DNA of 64,000 nt from Colwellia piezophila ATCC BAA-637 (GTDB lineage Bacteria > Pseudomonadota > Gammaproteobacteria > Enterobacterales > Alteromonadaceae): positions 298,613 through 362,612 of the forward strand of contig NZ_KB905164.1 of assembly GCF_000378625.1 (NCBI RefSeq), in the 5' to 3' direction. Positions 27,851 through 36,566 of this stretch are shown here, piece by piece (positions within the stretch are counted from its first letter, which is position 1; every line of letters starts with the position of its first letter). A model generated the notes under the pieces. That model ran no database searches and was not told where the DNA came from. It was given only the letters and a program-made list of their open reading frames with translations. Position numbers and translations under genes: made by a program.

Positions 27851-29305
27851 ATGGAACAGGTTAGTAAATCTTACGAAAACCAAGAAGATAAAAAAGATAA
27901 AACTAATGACGTCAGTCTGTTAGAACGTTTTTTTAAACTATCAAAGCATAATACTTCGATAAAAACTGAGCTCATGGCCGGTCTTACCACCTTCGTGACC
28001 ATGTCATATATTATGTTTTTAAACCCGGTTATTATGTCAAATACCGGCATGCCATTTGATGGCTTATTCTTAGCCACCTGTTTAGGTGCTGCTATTGCCA
28101 CTATCATAATGGGTATGTACGCTAACTGGCCTGTTGGTCTTGCCCCAGGCATGGGCTTAAATGCCTTTTTCACCTTCTCCGTCGTCGGCGGCATGGGTTA
28201 CAGTTGGGAAATAGCCCTAGGTGCGGTATTCCTTTCTGGTGTTCTCTTTGTAATCATGAGTGTTACCCGACTAAGGGAATGGATGCTTGATAGTATTCCG
28301 ATGAGCTTACGACTTGCCATGACCGCAGGTGTTGGCCTTTTCTTAGGTTTCATCGGCTTACGCTTCACCGGCATTATTGTTGCTAGTCCTGATAACGTAG
28401 TTGCTCTTGGCGACATGACTCACTTTGGCTTTGGTCAATTTGGTCCAGAAGCACCGGCACTAGGTTTCTTAAGTTTCTTACTTATTGCTGTGCTTAGCTA
28501 TCGTAAAGTATTTGGTGCGGTAATCATTGGTATTGCCACAGTAACCTTACTTGCTTTTGTTATGACTTGGGTGTTACCTGCTGATTTCTTCGTTATTTCT
28601 GAAGCCGCTAAATCTTTTGCTCCTGCATCTGGTTTTGTTTCTTATAGTGGCATACTCGCTATTCCTGAGTTTTCTGCTCTTGAACCTATTTTATGGAAAG
28701 CCGATATTGCTGGCGCTTTTCAAGTCGCGTTAATTCCTGTTATTGTAACTTTCTTATTCGTTAACATTTTCGATACCGCAGGCACCTTAATGGGGGTTGC
28801 TGAGCGTGCTGGTTTGCAAGACAAAAATGGCAAGATTGAAGGCTTAAGCAAGTCTTTAAAAGCTGACTCAATCGCTTCTGTTATCGGTACAGGTTTTGGT
28901 TGTCCTCCGGTAACTTCTTATGTTGAATCTGCTGCAGGTGTTGCTGCTGGTGGCCGTACTGGTCTCACCGCGGTAACTATCGGCTTATTATTTGCTGTTG
29001 GTATGTTCTTCTTGCCACTGGCAAAAATGCTACCTGCCTTTGCCGTAGATGGCGCGCTTATCTATGTAGCTATGCTGATGATGAGTTCACTAAAAGGTTT
29101 AGATTGGGATGACTTAACGGAATACGCACCAGCTGTGTGTACTACGATTATGATGGCGTTTACCTTCTCAATTGCTAATGGTATCGCTTTTGGTTTTATC
29201 ACCTACACAGTATTAAAAGTAGGTACGGGTAAATCAGACCAAGTATCTAACGGTGTTTGGGCGTTAACTGTTTTATTTATTGCTAAGTTTATCTTCTTAA
29301 ACTAA
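27851..29305 (+). CDS. NCS2-family purine permease (AzgA/PbuG type)
   Basis: A 484-aa protein with about 12 membrane helices and family signatures: LTTFVTMSYIMFLNPVIM, NWPVGLAPGMGLNAFF, FVNIFDTAGTLMGVA and GCPPVTSYVESAAGVAAGG. This branch imports adenine, guanine or hypoxanthine by proton symport. The next gene on the same strand is hypoxanthine phosphoribosyltransferase, so uptake followed by salvage of hypoxanthine or guanine is a reasonable inference. A terminator separates the two genes, so they are neighbours and not one operon. Confidence 0.92.
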   Translation: MEQVSKSYENQEDKKDKTNDVSLLERFFKLSKHNTSIKTELMAGLTTFVTMSYIMFLNPVIMSNTGMPFDGLFLATCLGAAIATIIMGMYANWPVGLAPGMGLNAFFTFSVVGGMGYSWEIALGAVFLSGVLFVIMSVTRLREWMLDSIPMSLRLAMTAGVGLFLGFIGLRFTGIIVASPDNVVALGDMTHFGFGQFGPEAPALGFLSFLLIAVLSYRKVFGAVIIGIATVTLLAFVMTWVLPADFFVISEAAKSFAPASGFVSYSGILAIPEFSALEPILWKADIAGAFQVALIPVIVTFLFVNIFDTAGTLMGVAERAGLQDKNGKIEGLSKSLKADSIASVIGTGFGCPPVTSYVESAAGVAAGGRTGLTAVTIGLLFAVGMFFLPLAKMLPAFAVDGALIYVAMLMMSSLKGLDWDDLTEYAPAVCTTIMMAFTFSIANGIAFGFITYTVLKVGTGKSDQVSNGVWALTVLFIAKFIFLN

Positions 29306-29325
29306 AGCCAGTATTTCCCTAACAT

Positions 29326-29353
29326 AAAAAAGCCTTTGTTCGTAAAGGCTTTT
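29326..29353. terminator. Rho-independent terminator after the purine permease
   Basis: AAAAAGCCTTT (29327-29337) pairs with AAAGGCTTTTT (29344-29354) around a GTTCGT loop, about 20 bases past the permease stop, with a T-run at the 3' side. Confidence 0.88.
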
Positions 29354-29467
29354 TATTGCATGAACTATAGTTAAATAAAATCGACACCTATTGCCTTTTA
29401 TTCAAATATATTCGATAGCCGACAAAACAGCTAACCACTGTACGTATTAATTAACAAGAAATAAAAT

Positions 29468-30001
29468 ATGATGAAACATACTATTGAGGTTATGATCTCA
29501 GAAGAAGAAATCAGAAAACGTGTTGCCATACTGGGACAGAAAATCAGTGAGCATTATCAAGACAGTGATAACTTGGTCATGGTCGGTTTACTTCGTGGCT
29601 CTTTTGTTTTTATGGCCGATTTAGCAAGAAAAATCACCGTTAATCATAGCGTTGATTTTATGACTGCATCAAGTTATGGCAATAGCATGGAAAGCTCTCG
29701 TGATGTTCATATACTGAAAGATCTTGATGATAATATTGAAGGCAAAGATGTTTTGCTGGTAGAAGATATTATTGATACCGGTAATACTTTAAGTAAAGTT
29801 GTCGAGATTTTAAGTTTACGTGCGCCTAATTCAATTGAAATTTGTACTTTATTAGACAAACCAAGTCGCCGCGAAAAAAATGTCGAAGTAAAATGGATAG
29901 GTTTCGAAATTCCTGATGAGTTTGTTGTTGGTGTCGGCATTGATTACGCACAAAAATATCGTCACCTACCTTATATTGGTAAAGTTATTCCAACTGAATA
30001 A
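29468..30001 (+). CDS. hpt: Hypoxanthine phosphoribosyltransferase
   Basis: A 177-aa protein, practically the length of E. coli Hpt (178). The PRPP-binding motif is [14 protein letters not shown] (about residues 94-107). [17 protein letters not shown] and the late [22 protein letters not shown] are typical of bacterial HPRT. The enzyme makes IMP (and GMP) from hypoxanthine (guanine) and PRPP in the cytosol. It pairs functionally with the purine permease upstream. Confidence 0.95.
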   Translation: MMKHTIEVMISEEEIRKRVAILGQKISEHYQDSDNLVMVGLLRGSFVFMADLARKITVNHSVDFMTASSYGNSMESSRDVHILKDLDDNIEGKDVLLVEDIIDTGNTLSKVVEILSLRAPNSIEICTLLDKPSRREKNVEVKWIGFEIPDEFVVGVGIDYAQKYRHLPYIGKVIPTE

Positions 30002-30053
30002 ATAAAAATTACCAATATATTTAATAAAACATATTAAATAAAAAGTGTTTAAT

Positions 30054-30080
30054 AAAAATCCGACCTCAGGCCGGATTTTT
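30054..30080. terminator. Rho-independent terminator after hpt
   Basis: AAAAATCCG (30054-30062) pairs with CGGATTTTT (30072-30080) around a CCTCAGG loop. It lies 52 bases past hpt and 41 bases before the end of the convergent cpxP-like gene, so it can serve both. Confidence 0.85.
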
Positions 30081-30121
30081 ATAAGCAAAACTGCATCTTG
30101 ATTGATAATGGCTATATAACC

Positions 30122-30580
30122 TTAACGATGTGAACGTTTATGCTTCATGGTACTGAATTTTTCTTGCTGCTCTTCGGTTAACACACTCTTCATGGCAAAC
30201 TTACTTTTAGCTTTAACTAGCGCCATTGCCGTGAAAACATCTTGATTACTCTGATATAAGGCATTAAAGGCTTGTTCGTCGAAACTCTCTGCCGACATTA
30301 AGACTTTTACTTGTTGTCGAAATGCTTCCATCGCCGGCATAAATGCTGCCATCTCCAGCTTAGCTTCACTCTTTAGTGCTTTTATATCTGCTTGTTGGCT
30401 TTCAGACAAACCTAATTTACGGCTTAGCTTGGCAAATTTTTTCTCACTCATGTGTTGGTGGTTTATTTCATGGCTAGCGTGGTGTTTATTGTTATCTTCA
30501 CTAGCAAAGCTAGTTGTTGATAAAACCAGTACCGAACAAAGTGATGTCGCCAGTGCAATTTGTTTAAGTGTATTATTCAT
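30122..30580 (-). CDS. cpxP: CpxP/Spy-family periplasmic chaperone
   Basis: A 152-aa protein with a signal peptide (MNNTLKQIALATSLCSVLVLSTTSFA). Two LTxxQ-type motifs appear as LGLSESQQADIKAL and VLTEEQQEKFSTM, the hallmark of Spy and CpxP. A His-rich stretch (HHASHEINHQHM) follows the signal peptide. It is divergent from cpxRA and shares with it the intergenic CpxR box. In E. coli CpxP restrains the sensor CpxA and binds misfolded periplasmic proteins; the same is expected here from position and fold. Confidence 0.85.
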   Translation of the reverse strand: MNNTLKQIALATSLCSVLVLSTTSFASEDNNKHHASHEINHQHMSEKKFAKLSRKLGLSESQQADIKALKSEAKLEMAAFMPAMEAFRQQVKVLMSAESFDEQAFNALYQSNQDVFTAMALVKAKSKFAMKSVLTEEQQEKFSTMKHKRSHR

Positions 30581-30705
30581 ATAAATATTCCCTGTTAGCT
30601 AATGTCGCTGCTCTTGTCTATTGATAAAGCGATAAGTGCGTTAAGTGCGTTAATTAAATCCAACCTCAGTATATCTAGCTTAATTGCAAAGCAGTGCAAG
30701 GCAGT

Positions 30706-30720
30706 GTAAAGCTATGTAAA
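30706..30720. promoter_or_regulatory. CpxR box in the cpxP-cpxR intergenic region
   Basis: GTAAA-GCTAT-GTAAA is an exact match to the CpxR consensus GTAAA-N5-GTAAA. It lies 126 bases upstream of cpxP and 109 bases upstream of cpxR, so it could drive both the chaperone and autoregulation. Confidence 0.85.
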
Positions 30721-30828
30721 GTTATTTTCTGCTTGACTTAGATCACGTAAACTAAGAGTAGATAGCTCCAAAATACAATTTTTAGCGTCGGCAACTCGCC
30801 CACAACCTTTAATTAAGCAGCCAAAAAA

Positions 30829-31548
30829 ATGCCCCTAAATCAGAAACATATTTTATTAATTGACGATGATGATGAATTTGCCGAATTACTGACCGAGTAC
30901 CTCGCCAGTGAAAATATTAAGGTAACTTCGTGTTTAGATGGTGCCAGTGGCTTGGCGAGGGCGTTTGATGATACTTTTGATTTAATTTTACTGGATGTCA
31001 TGATGCCTGTACTTAATGGTTTTGAAGTACTTAAAGCATTAGGCGGCAATCATAAAACCCCCATATTAATGCTAACAGCAAGGGGTGATGATAATGATAG
31101 GATTTTGGGCCTTGAATTAGGCGCTGATGACTACTTGGCTAAACCATTTAAACATCGCGAGTTGTTAGCCCGCATTAATGCCATCTTTAGACGGATAGCC
31201 ATTGTAAAAAGTCAAAATCCTGTTGTTGCAAATGAAGCTACTGAACAACTTGTTATTAATCAAGTAAGAATTAACCAGGCTACCCGTGAAATTTATTGTC
31301 AAAATACCTTACTGATATTAACCGGCACTGAATATTTAGTATTGGCTTACATGCTAGAGCATCACAGTAAAATCATCAGCAAAGCTGAAATATCTGAGCA
31401 AGTATTACAAAGAAAACTAAGCCCTTTTGATAGAACCGTGGATGTCCATATCGGAAATGTTCGCCGAAAGCTGCTTGCCATTGACCCTATAGATAAATTT
31501 AAAACAGTACGTGGTGCGGGTTATGTCTTTTTACAAGGTGAGCAGTAA
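30829..31548 (+). CDS. cpxR: Response regulator CpxR
   Basis: A 239-aa OmpR-type regulator. The receiver has DDDDEF, acceptor Asp in LILLDVMMPVLNG, Thr in LMLTARG and Lys in YLAKPFKH. The C-terminal winged helix carries LLILTGTEYLVLAYMLEH, RTVDVHIGNVRRKL and TVRGAGYVF. Assignment to CpxR rests on linkage to cpxA (2 bases apart) and divergent cpxP with a perfect CpxR box. It would activate envelope stress genes. Confidence 0.9.
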   Translation: MPLNQKHILLIDDDDEFAELLTEYLASENIKVTSCLDGASGLARAFDDTFDLILLDVMMPVLNGFEVLKALGGNHKTPILMLTARGDDNDRILGLELGADDYLAKPFKHRELLARINAIFRRIAIVKSQNPVVANEATEQLVINQVRINQATREIYCQNTLLILTGTEYLVLAYMLEHHSKIISKAEISEQVLQRKLSPFDRTVDVHIGNVRRKLLAIDPIDKFKTVRGAGYVFLQGEQ

Positions 31549-31550
31549 TT

Positions 31551-32942
31551 ATGGCTAAGCAAGGTCCTGCGGGGCTAAAAAAATTCTCTTTAGGCATTAG
31601 CTTAAAGCTGTTTCTGGCTTTTTGGTTAGTGATTCTCACCTCCGTGCTGATCAGCTACCTAGTTACTATGCAATTTAGACATACGCCAAGTCAGGAACAA
31701 GTTGATCCACAACAGTTAGAACTATTAAGTAAGTACATACAAAGGCTTGCAGATAAAAAAAAAGTAAAGCTTAAGGCTATTCAGCAACAATTTTACCAAA
31801 AACATCACCAACATTTATTAATAAAGAATCTCACCACGAAGCAAGTTTATGCGCCAAGAAAGCGCATTTGGGGGGAAATAAAATACTATTTAAGAAGACA
31901 TCCATTAAATAATCCGGTTACCATTGATTTTGCCTTTACCCAAGTCACAACGTCTCAACCAATAATAATAAATGGCGAGCAATTGCAATTATTTATCGCT
32001 AGTAAAATTGAGCATAAGCACTTGGTCGGCTTGGTAAATCAATGGCCTTTAGCCTTACGTATTTTAATGCTGCTCACCATCAGCGTTTTATGTTGCTGGT
32101 TTTTGGCTAAAAGCTTTACTAAGCCTTTAATAGCGATTCAAAAAGCCAGTAAAGAGTTAGGTGAAGGTAAGTTGGCAACCCGTATAACAATATTTGACCA
32201 ACGCTCCGATGAGTTTGGCGATCTAGCGCGTAGCTTTAACCAAATGGCAAGTGAGTTAGAAAACAACATTAGCGCGCATCAACGCTTACTCGGTGATGTA
32301 TCCCATGAATTAAGATCACCACTAACCCGTCTACAGCTCGCTGTCGCCTTAGCAGAAAAGAATATTGGCAATGACGCTGAACAACAAAAGCATTTGACCC
32401 GCTGTGAAACAGAAGTAGACCGCTTAGATGAAATGATTGCCGATGTACTGACTCTTTCAAGACTAGAGCATAGCCAAAACTCGCTCGCGAGTGTTGAGGT
32501 AAAATTAGACCATTTGGTTTTACAAGTTATAAATGACTGTCAATATTTTGCCAATAGTAAAAATGTTGCCATCGTCTTACAGGGTGAGATTAAGCAAACT
32601 ATTTTTGCCGATACTAAAATGCTTACCAGTGCTTTTAGTAACGTTATTAATAATGCGGTCAAGTACTCGCCAAACAATCAAGAAGTTAGCGTCGAGTTAA
32701 GCGAGTTAGATCATAAAATTGTGCTAAACGTAATTGATAGAGGCCCTGGGGTACCCGATGAAATGACAGAAAAACTATTTACGCCTTTTTTTCGTGTTGC
32801 CGATGGTCGAGAAAGAAGCAGTGGTGGTACTGGCTTAGGATTAGCTATTGCTCAACAGGCCGTTCATTTACACCAGGGTGAAATCACAGCACAAAACAGA
32901 AATCCTAGTGGTTTAATTGTCACCATAACATTACCCATTTAA
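31551..32942 (+). CDS. cpxA: Envelope stress sensor kinase CpxA
   Basis: A 463-aa inner-membrane kinase. The first membrane helix is about 18-38 (LKLFLAFWLVILTSVLISYLV), then a periplasmic domain of about 130 residues, and a second helix (LALRILMLLTISVLCCWFLA). HAMP and HisKA (GDVSHELRSPLTRLQLAV) follow, then HATPase (NVINNAVKYSP, DRGPGVP, GGTGLGLAIAQ). It immediately follows cpxR. The CpxA phosphatase/kinase balance would be set by CpxP and misfolded envelope proteins. Confidence 0.9.
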   Translation: MAKQGPAGLKKFSLGISLKLFLAFWLVILTSVLISYLVTMQFRHTPSQEQVDPQQLELLSKYIQRLADKKKVKLKAIQQQFYQKHHQHLLIKNLTTKQVYAPRKRIWGEIKYYLRRHPLNNPVTIDFAFTQVTTSQPIIINGEQLQLFIASKIEHKHLVGLVNQWPLALRILMLLTISVLCCWFLAKSFTKPLIAIQKASKELGEGKLATRITIFDQRSDEFGDLARSFNQMASELENNISAHQRLLGDVSHELRSPLTRLQLAVALAEKNIGNDAEQQKHLTRCETEVDRLDEMIADVLTLSRLEHSQNSLASVEVKLDHLVLQVINDCQYFANSKNVAIVLQGEIKQTIFADTKMLTSAFSNVINNAVKYSPNNQEVSVELSELDHKIVLNVIDRGPGVPDEMTEKLFTPFFRVADGRERSSGGTGLGLAIAQQAVHLHQGEITAQNRNPSGLIVTITLPI

Positions 32943-33104
32943 CTCAGTTGCCCCTAAGCAGTTTCATCCTAGTCAATGATGACTTGCTGAAAATAACTCA
33001 GCCGGCTTATTGAGGGGTGCCTCTGATAAGTTAAAACAGCAACTGCCTGAAACATTTAGCGACAAAACTCATATTGAACAAATGTATCAAGTTGTGACAT
33101 GTTA

Positions 33105-33367
33105 TACCAAACGGATTATTGTATTGACCAACTTAGAGTTTCAATAACGAGCTTAGAACAAGCAAAATGTAGTAAACATAGTTATTCTATATTTGGTACA
33201 TTTTGCGCCGTTATTAGATTGATATTGAGCTCCCAAAGGGCGAGTTTAAAAGGCTTATATGCAGCGTTATTGATTTTGACAAGGGAATAACCATTCTCTG
33301 CAATCATTGCCTTGCCTCTAAGCCTTTTAATTCTCGCTAAGTGATCAATAAATTAGTCCGATTGGTA
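33105..33367. repeat. MITE-like interspersed repeat, copy B
   Basis: About 263 bp between cpxA and the serine hydrolase gene. The left end TACCAAACGGATTATTGTAT and the complement of the right end (TACCAATCGGACTAATTTAT) form an imperfect inverted repeat. The right half is shared with copy A (GGGCGAGTTTAAAAGGCTTA, GCAGCGTTATTGATTTTGA, TTGCCTTGCCTCTAAG). The left halves and the outer ends differ, so the copies are subfamilies or have diverged. Confidence 0.72.
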
Positions 33368-33413
33368 TTAGATCGTTTTGAAATAACTTCAATATGACAA
33401 CATGGCAGGCTAT

Positions 33414-34796
33414 ATGAAAAAAATAATAACACTGTGTACTGTACTCCTACTCTGTATAAATACCGCCTCTGCAACTCAGCAGGAAAGATCGATTAATAAA
33501 GCAGACTATGACAAAGTTTTAGCTTTATTTGTTGATGCCAATGGCCCTGGCGCAACGGCTATTATTAGTCAGCATGGCAAAGTCCTGTATAAAGGTGCTT
33601 TGGGTATGGCAAATATCGAACTGAAAGTCCCCTTAAATACAGAGAGTGTCTTTCGCCTAGGATCAATAACTAAGCAATTTACTGCCGCCGCCATTATGAT
33701 GCTTGCAGAGCAAGGTAAATTATCCGTTGATGATGATATTCATAAATATGTGCCTGATTTCCCTACCGAAGGCCAAGTAGTCACTATTGCAAACCTATTA
33801 AGTCATACCTCAGGCATAGCAAACTATACCGAAGATAAAGTTGTTATGGAGAAGCTTACCCCAACACAAACAACGTTAGATGACATGTTAAGCGAGTTTG
33901 CTAAGCACCCCATGCCATTAAAAACCGGTGAAGCAATGCGTTACTCTAATACCGGTTATGTCTTATTGGGAAAAATTATTGAAGTGGCCAGTAAGAAGTC
34001 TTACGCGGACTTTATTGAGCAGGATATTTTTGCAAAATTAGCCATGAACCATAGTTACTTTGGCGGTACTCAACTTATTGCTAATCGAGCTTATGGATAT
34101 TCTAGAACCGAGCAAGGCGTTGTTAATGCAGACCCTATTAATATGATGTGGCCACATGCCGCAGGCTCTTTGTTATCCACCGTTGATGATTTAAACATTT
34201 GGTACCAAGCACTTCGTGATGGTGGCTTGATCTCAAAAGCTAGCTACAAAAAGATGATTTCACCCTTTACATTAAATGACAACAGCACTTCTGATTATGG
34301 TTATGGCTTAGGCACATTCGAAGTGAGTAAGTATGATGCTATTGGTCACGGCGGTGGCATTAATGGTTTTTCTACGCAAGCCTTTTATCTACCAGAAGAA
34401 GACTTATATGTTGCCGTATTAATAAACAGTGACTCTGAAAGCTCGCCACGAGATATTGCCCTGCTGCTTACCGCAAGAGCATTAAATATCGATGTGCCAG
34501 AGTTTACCGAAGTAGCGCTGACCGATAAAAAAATCAACGCTATGATGGGTATTTATCAAGTAACCCCTGATTCACAACGTACCTTAAGTTTTGAAAATGG
34601 TGAAGTTTACTCACAACGTGACGATGGACGTAAATGGGTAATTAGACCTATGTCTGATAACAGCTTCTACTACGAAGGCAGCTTGTCATATTTTACCATT
34701 GATAAAAATGAGCAAGGCATACAGGTGATGAATTTCTACAGTAATTTAGCAACAGAGCCAAGCCCTGCCCTAAAGTCTGATTCTGAGTCTGATTAA
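33414..34796 (+). CDS. Beta-lactamase-fold serine hydrolase (class C/esterase-like), exported
   Basis: I start at the Met at 33414, giving MKKIITLCTVLLLCINTASA, a clean signal peptide (a Met 4 codons upstream is also possible). Residues about 30-360 form the serine hydrolase domain: SxxK in RLGSITKQFT, YxN in MRYSNTGYVLLG and the late GHGGGINGF. A C-terminal region of about 90 residues follows, as in many class C-related esterases and D-aminopeptidases. This family rarely confers beta-lactam resistance. The likely substrate is a peptide or ester in the periplasm. Monocistronic. Confidence 0.85.
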   Translation: MKKIITLCTVLLLCINTASATQQERSINKADYDKVLALFVDANGPGATAIISQHGKVLYKGALGMANIELKVPLNTESVFRLGSITKQFTAAAIMMLAEQGKLSVDDDIHKYVPDFPTEGQVVTIANLLSHTSGIANYTEDKVVMEKLTPTQTTLDDMLSEFAKHPMPLKTGEAMRYSNTGYVLLGKIIEVASKKSYADFIEQDIFAKLAMNHSYFGGTQLIANRAYGYSRTEQGVVNADPINMMWPHAAGSLLSTVDDLNIWYQALRDGGLISKASYKKMISPFTLNDNSTSDYGYGLGTFEVSKYDAIGHGGGINGFSTQAFYLPEEDLYVAVLINSDSESSPRDIALLLTARALNIDVPEFTEVALTDKKINAMMGIYQVTPDSQRTLSFENGEVYSQRDDGRKWVIRPMSDNSFYYEGSLSYFTIDKNEQGIQVMNFYSNLATEPSPALKSDSESD

Positions 34797-34902
34797 GCTT
34801 ATCATTAACTCGCCTAACAATGACGCACATTCAACCTAGCTAAAATCAACATAATCTAGCTAGGTTGAAGAACTAAAATATAAAAAAACAATAGGAATTA
34901 TT

Positions 34903-35670
34903 ATGCCACGTATACTACCCCTGATATTAACGACACTCTCACTAGGCAGCTTGTTCATTTCTCTTAGCAGCCTTGCCACAGAATTAACCTTAACTTCTTC
35001 AGATAAATTCGCTTTAAAAGCTGATTATTACCCCGCGAAAACAACAATAGAAAACTCAAACAACCGAGCGGTGTTGATGTTACATCAGTGTAATTACAAC
35101 CGCAGCATGTATAACAATATTGGTGAGCAATTAGCCGAACACGGCATCCATGCTTTAAGTCTAGATTTTAGAGGTTTTGGTGAAAGTATTAGTAACAAAT
35201 TTAATGTCGAAACTTTTGGTAAACTACCACAAGCAGAACGAAGAAAAGCATGGACTAAAATGTCAGCCCATTGGCCAACTGATGTTCAGTTAGCATTTGA
35301 TTATTTAAAAGAAAAAGCGGGTAAAAAAAGTAATATAGGTATCATTGGGGCAAGTTGTGGTGGCAGCCAAGCCATCACCTTAGCTGAGAAAGAAAGCATT
35401 AGCGCTATCAGCTTTTTCTCTTCATCACAGTCTGATAAAAATATTAGCCGCTACGAAAAAGTATTAGCAGATAAGCCGAGCTTAATCATTGCATCAGAAG
35501 ATGATGGCAGAACGTTTACTAGTGCTCAACAGCTATTTAGCACCACCAAGCACCCAAAGAGTAAGATGCTCTCTTATAAAGGTGATATGCATGGCTACCC
35601 ATTATTGGATAGTGATAAACAATTAACCCAAACTATAGTCGCTTGGTTTGATAATGAATTGAAGGACTAA
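34903..35670 (+). CDS. Exported alpha/beta hydrolase (dienelactone-hydrolase-like)
   Basis: A 255-aa protein with a signal peptide (LILTTLSLGSLFISLSSLATE). The fold markers are LMLHQCNYNRSMYNNIGEQL, LSLDFRGFGES and the nucleophile elbow GIIGASCGGSQA (GxSxG, with Cys beside the Ser). SLIIASEDDGRTF supplies the acid region and GDMHGYPLL the late His. Substrate unknown. It follows the serine hydrolase with a 106-base gap and may be read separately. Confidence 0.8.
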   Translation: MPRILPLILTTLSLGSLFISLSSLATELTLTSSDKFALKADYYPAKTTIENSNNRAVLMLHQCNYNRSMYNNIGEQLAEHGIHALSLDFRGFGESISNKFNVETFGKLPQAERRKAWTKMSAHWPTDVQLAFDYLKEKAGKKSNIGIIGASCGGSQAITLAEKESISAISFFSSSQSDKNISRYEKVLADKPSLIIASEDDGRTFTSAQQLFSTTKHPKSKMLSYKGDMHGYPLLDSDKQLTQTIVAWFDNELKD

Positions 35671-35802
35671 AATTAGGCTGTAGAGAACGTTGATTATGAT
35701 AATAAATTCCATTTTATTTTCGCTAAGCTAAAAACCAAGTGACAGCAATAAAAAACTAATGATAATCTCTACAGTCTATTTATTACCGGGTTAAACAGAC
35801 AC

Positions 35803-36360
35803 ATGCACAGCTGCCACACCCAGCTTTTACCGAAATATCAATGGTATAATTTTAGAATTATCACCATAGTACCTTCCCTGTTAGTGCTTATTGTTTTAAG
35901 TCTTCTTCAGGGCTGTGCCACCCCAAAAGTGACACATAAGCCAGTCACTAACCACCCACAACCCGTATTAAACTCTAACCTGCAAGCTAGGAATGCTAAG
36001 TTATTGGTATTGTACAAGCAGTGGCAAGGCACGCCATATCGCTTAGGGGGCAACTCAACTAAAGGCATTGATTGCTCGGCGTTCGTTCAACAAGTCTATC
36101 TAGCGGGTTTTGACATAAAGCTACCAAGAACGACAAAATCTCAATCTTCATTCGGCCAAGCGGTTAAACAGCATGGCGTTATTGGCGACTTAATCTTTTT
36201 TAGAACAAACGCCAGAACTCGTCATGTCGGCATATATATAAACAATAATCAGTTTTTGCATGCATCAACCAGTAAAGGCGTGATCATATCTGAACTTAAC
36301 AATATTTATTGGCGTAAACATTACTGGCAAACAAGGCGAGTTTTGCCGGAAAGTCATTAA
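35803..36360 (+). CDS. NlpC/P60 (C40) cell-wall hydrolase lipoprotein
   Basis: A 185-aa protein. A hydrophobic export segment ends in the lipobox LLQGC (about residues 39-43), so it should be lipid-anchored. The catalytic domain shows YRLGGNSTKGIDCSAFVQQ (nucleophile Cys) and ARTRHVGIYINNNQFLHAS (catalytic His). It resembles E. coli NlpC/Spr, which cut D,D-crosslinks or stem peptides of peptidoglycan. The leader is long; MHSCHTQL may be preceded by no strong ribosome site, so an internal start is possible. Confidence 0.85.
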   Translation: MHSCHTQLLPKYQWYNFRIITIVPSLLVLIVLSLLQGCATPKVTHKPVTNHPQPVLNSNLQARNAKLLVLYKQWQGTPYRLGGNSTKGIDCSAFVQQVYLAGFDIKLPRTTKSQSSFGQAVKQHGVIGDLIFFRTNARTRHVGIYINNNQFLHASTSKGVIISELNNIYWRKHYWQTRRVLPESH

Positions 36361-36566
36361 GAACTTACTCAATCATCAATTGACTAAATAATGGGCTAAG
36401 TAATCAACTAAGCAATCGACTAGACAAGCAAAACAACCCCTTTGAGAAGAAGCACAGCAACTAACCTTAACAAAACTGTTATTTATTGTTATATTCAGCT
36501 TCTTATTGCACTCACAGTAAATTAGCCTCACCGCTTAACACTTAAGAATATAATCAGGTTTATATC

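Noticed and set aside
29468..30001. hpt and the purine permease as one operon
   Set aside because: A strong terminator at 29326-29353 separates them.
30829..32942. Alternative assignment of the two-component pair to another OmpR-type system
   Set aside because: The divergent CpxP/Spy gene and the exact CpxR box favour CpxRA.
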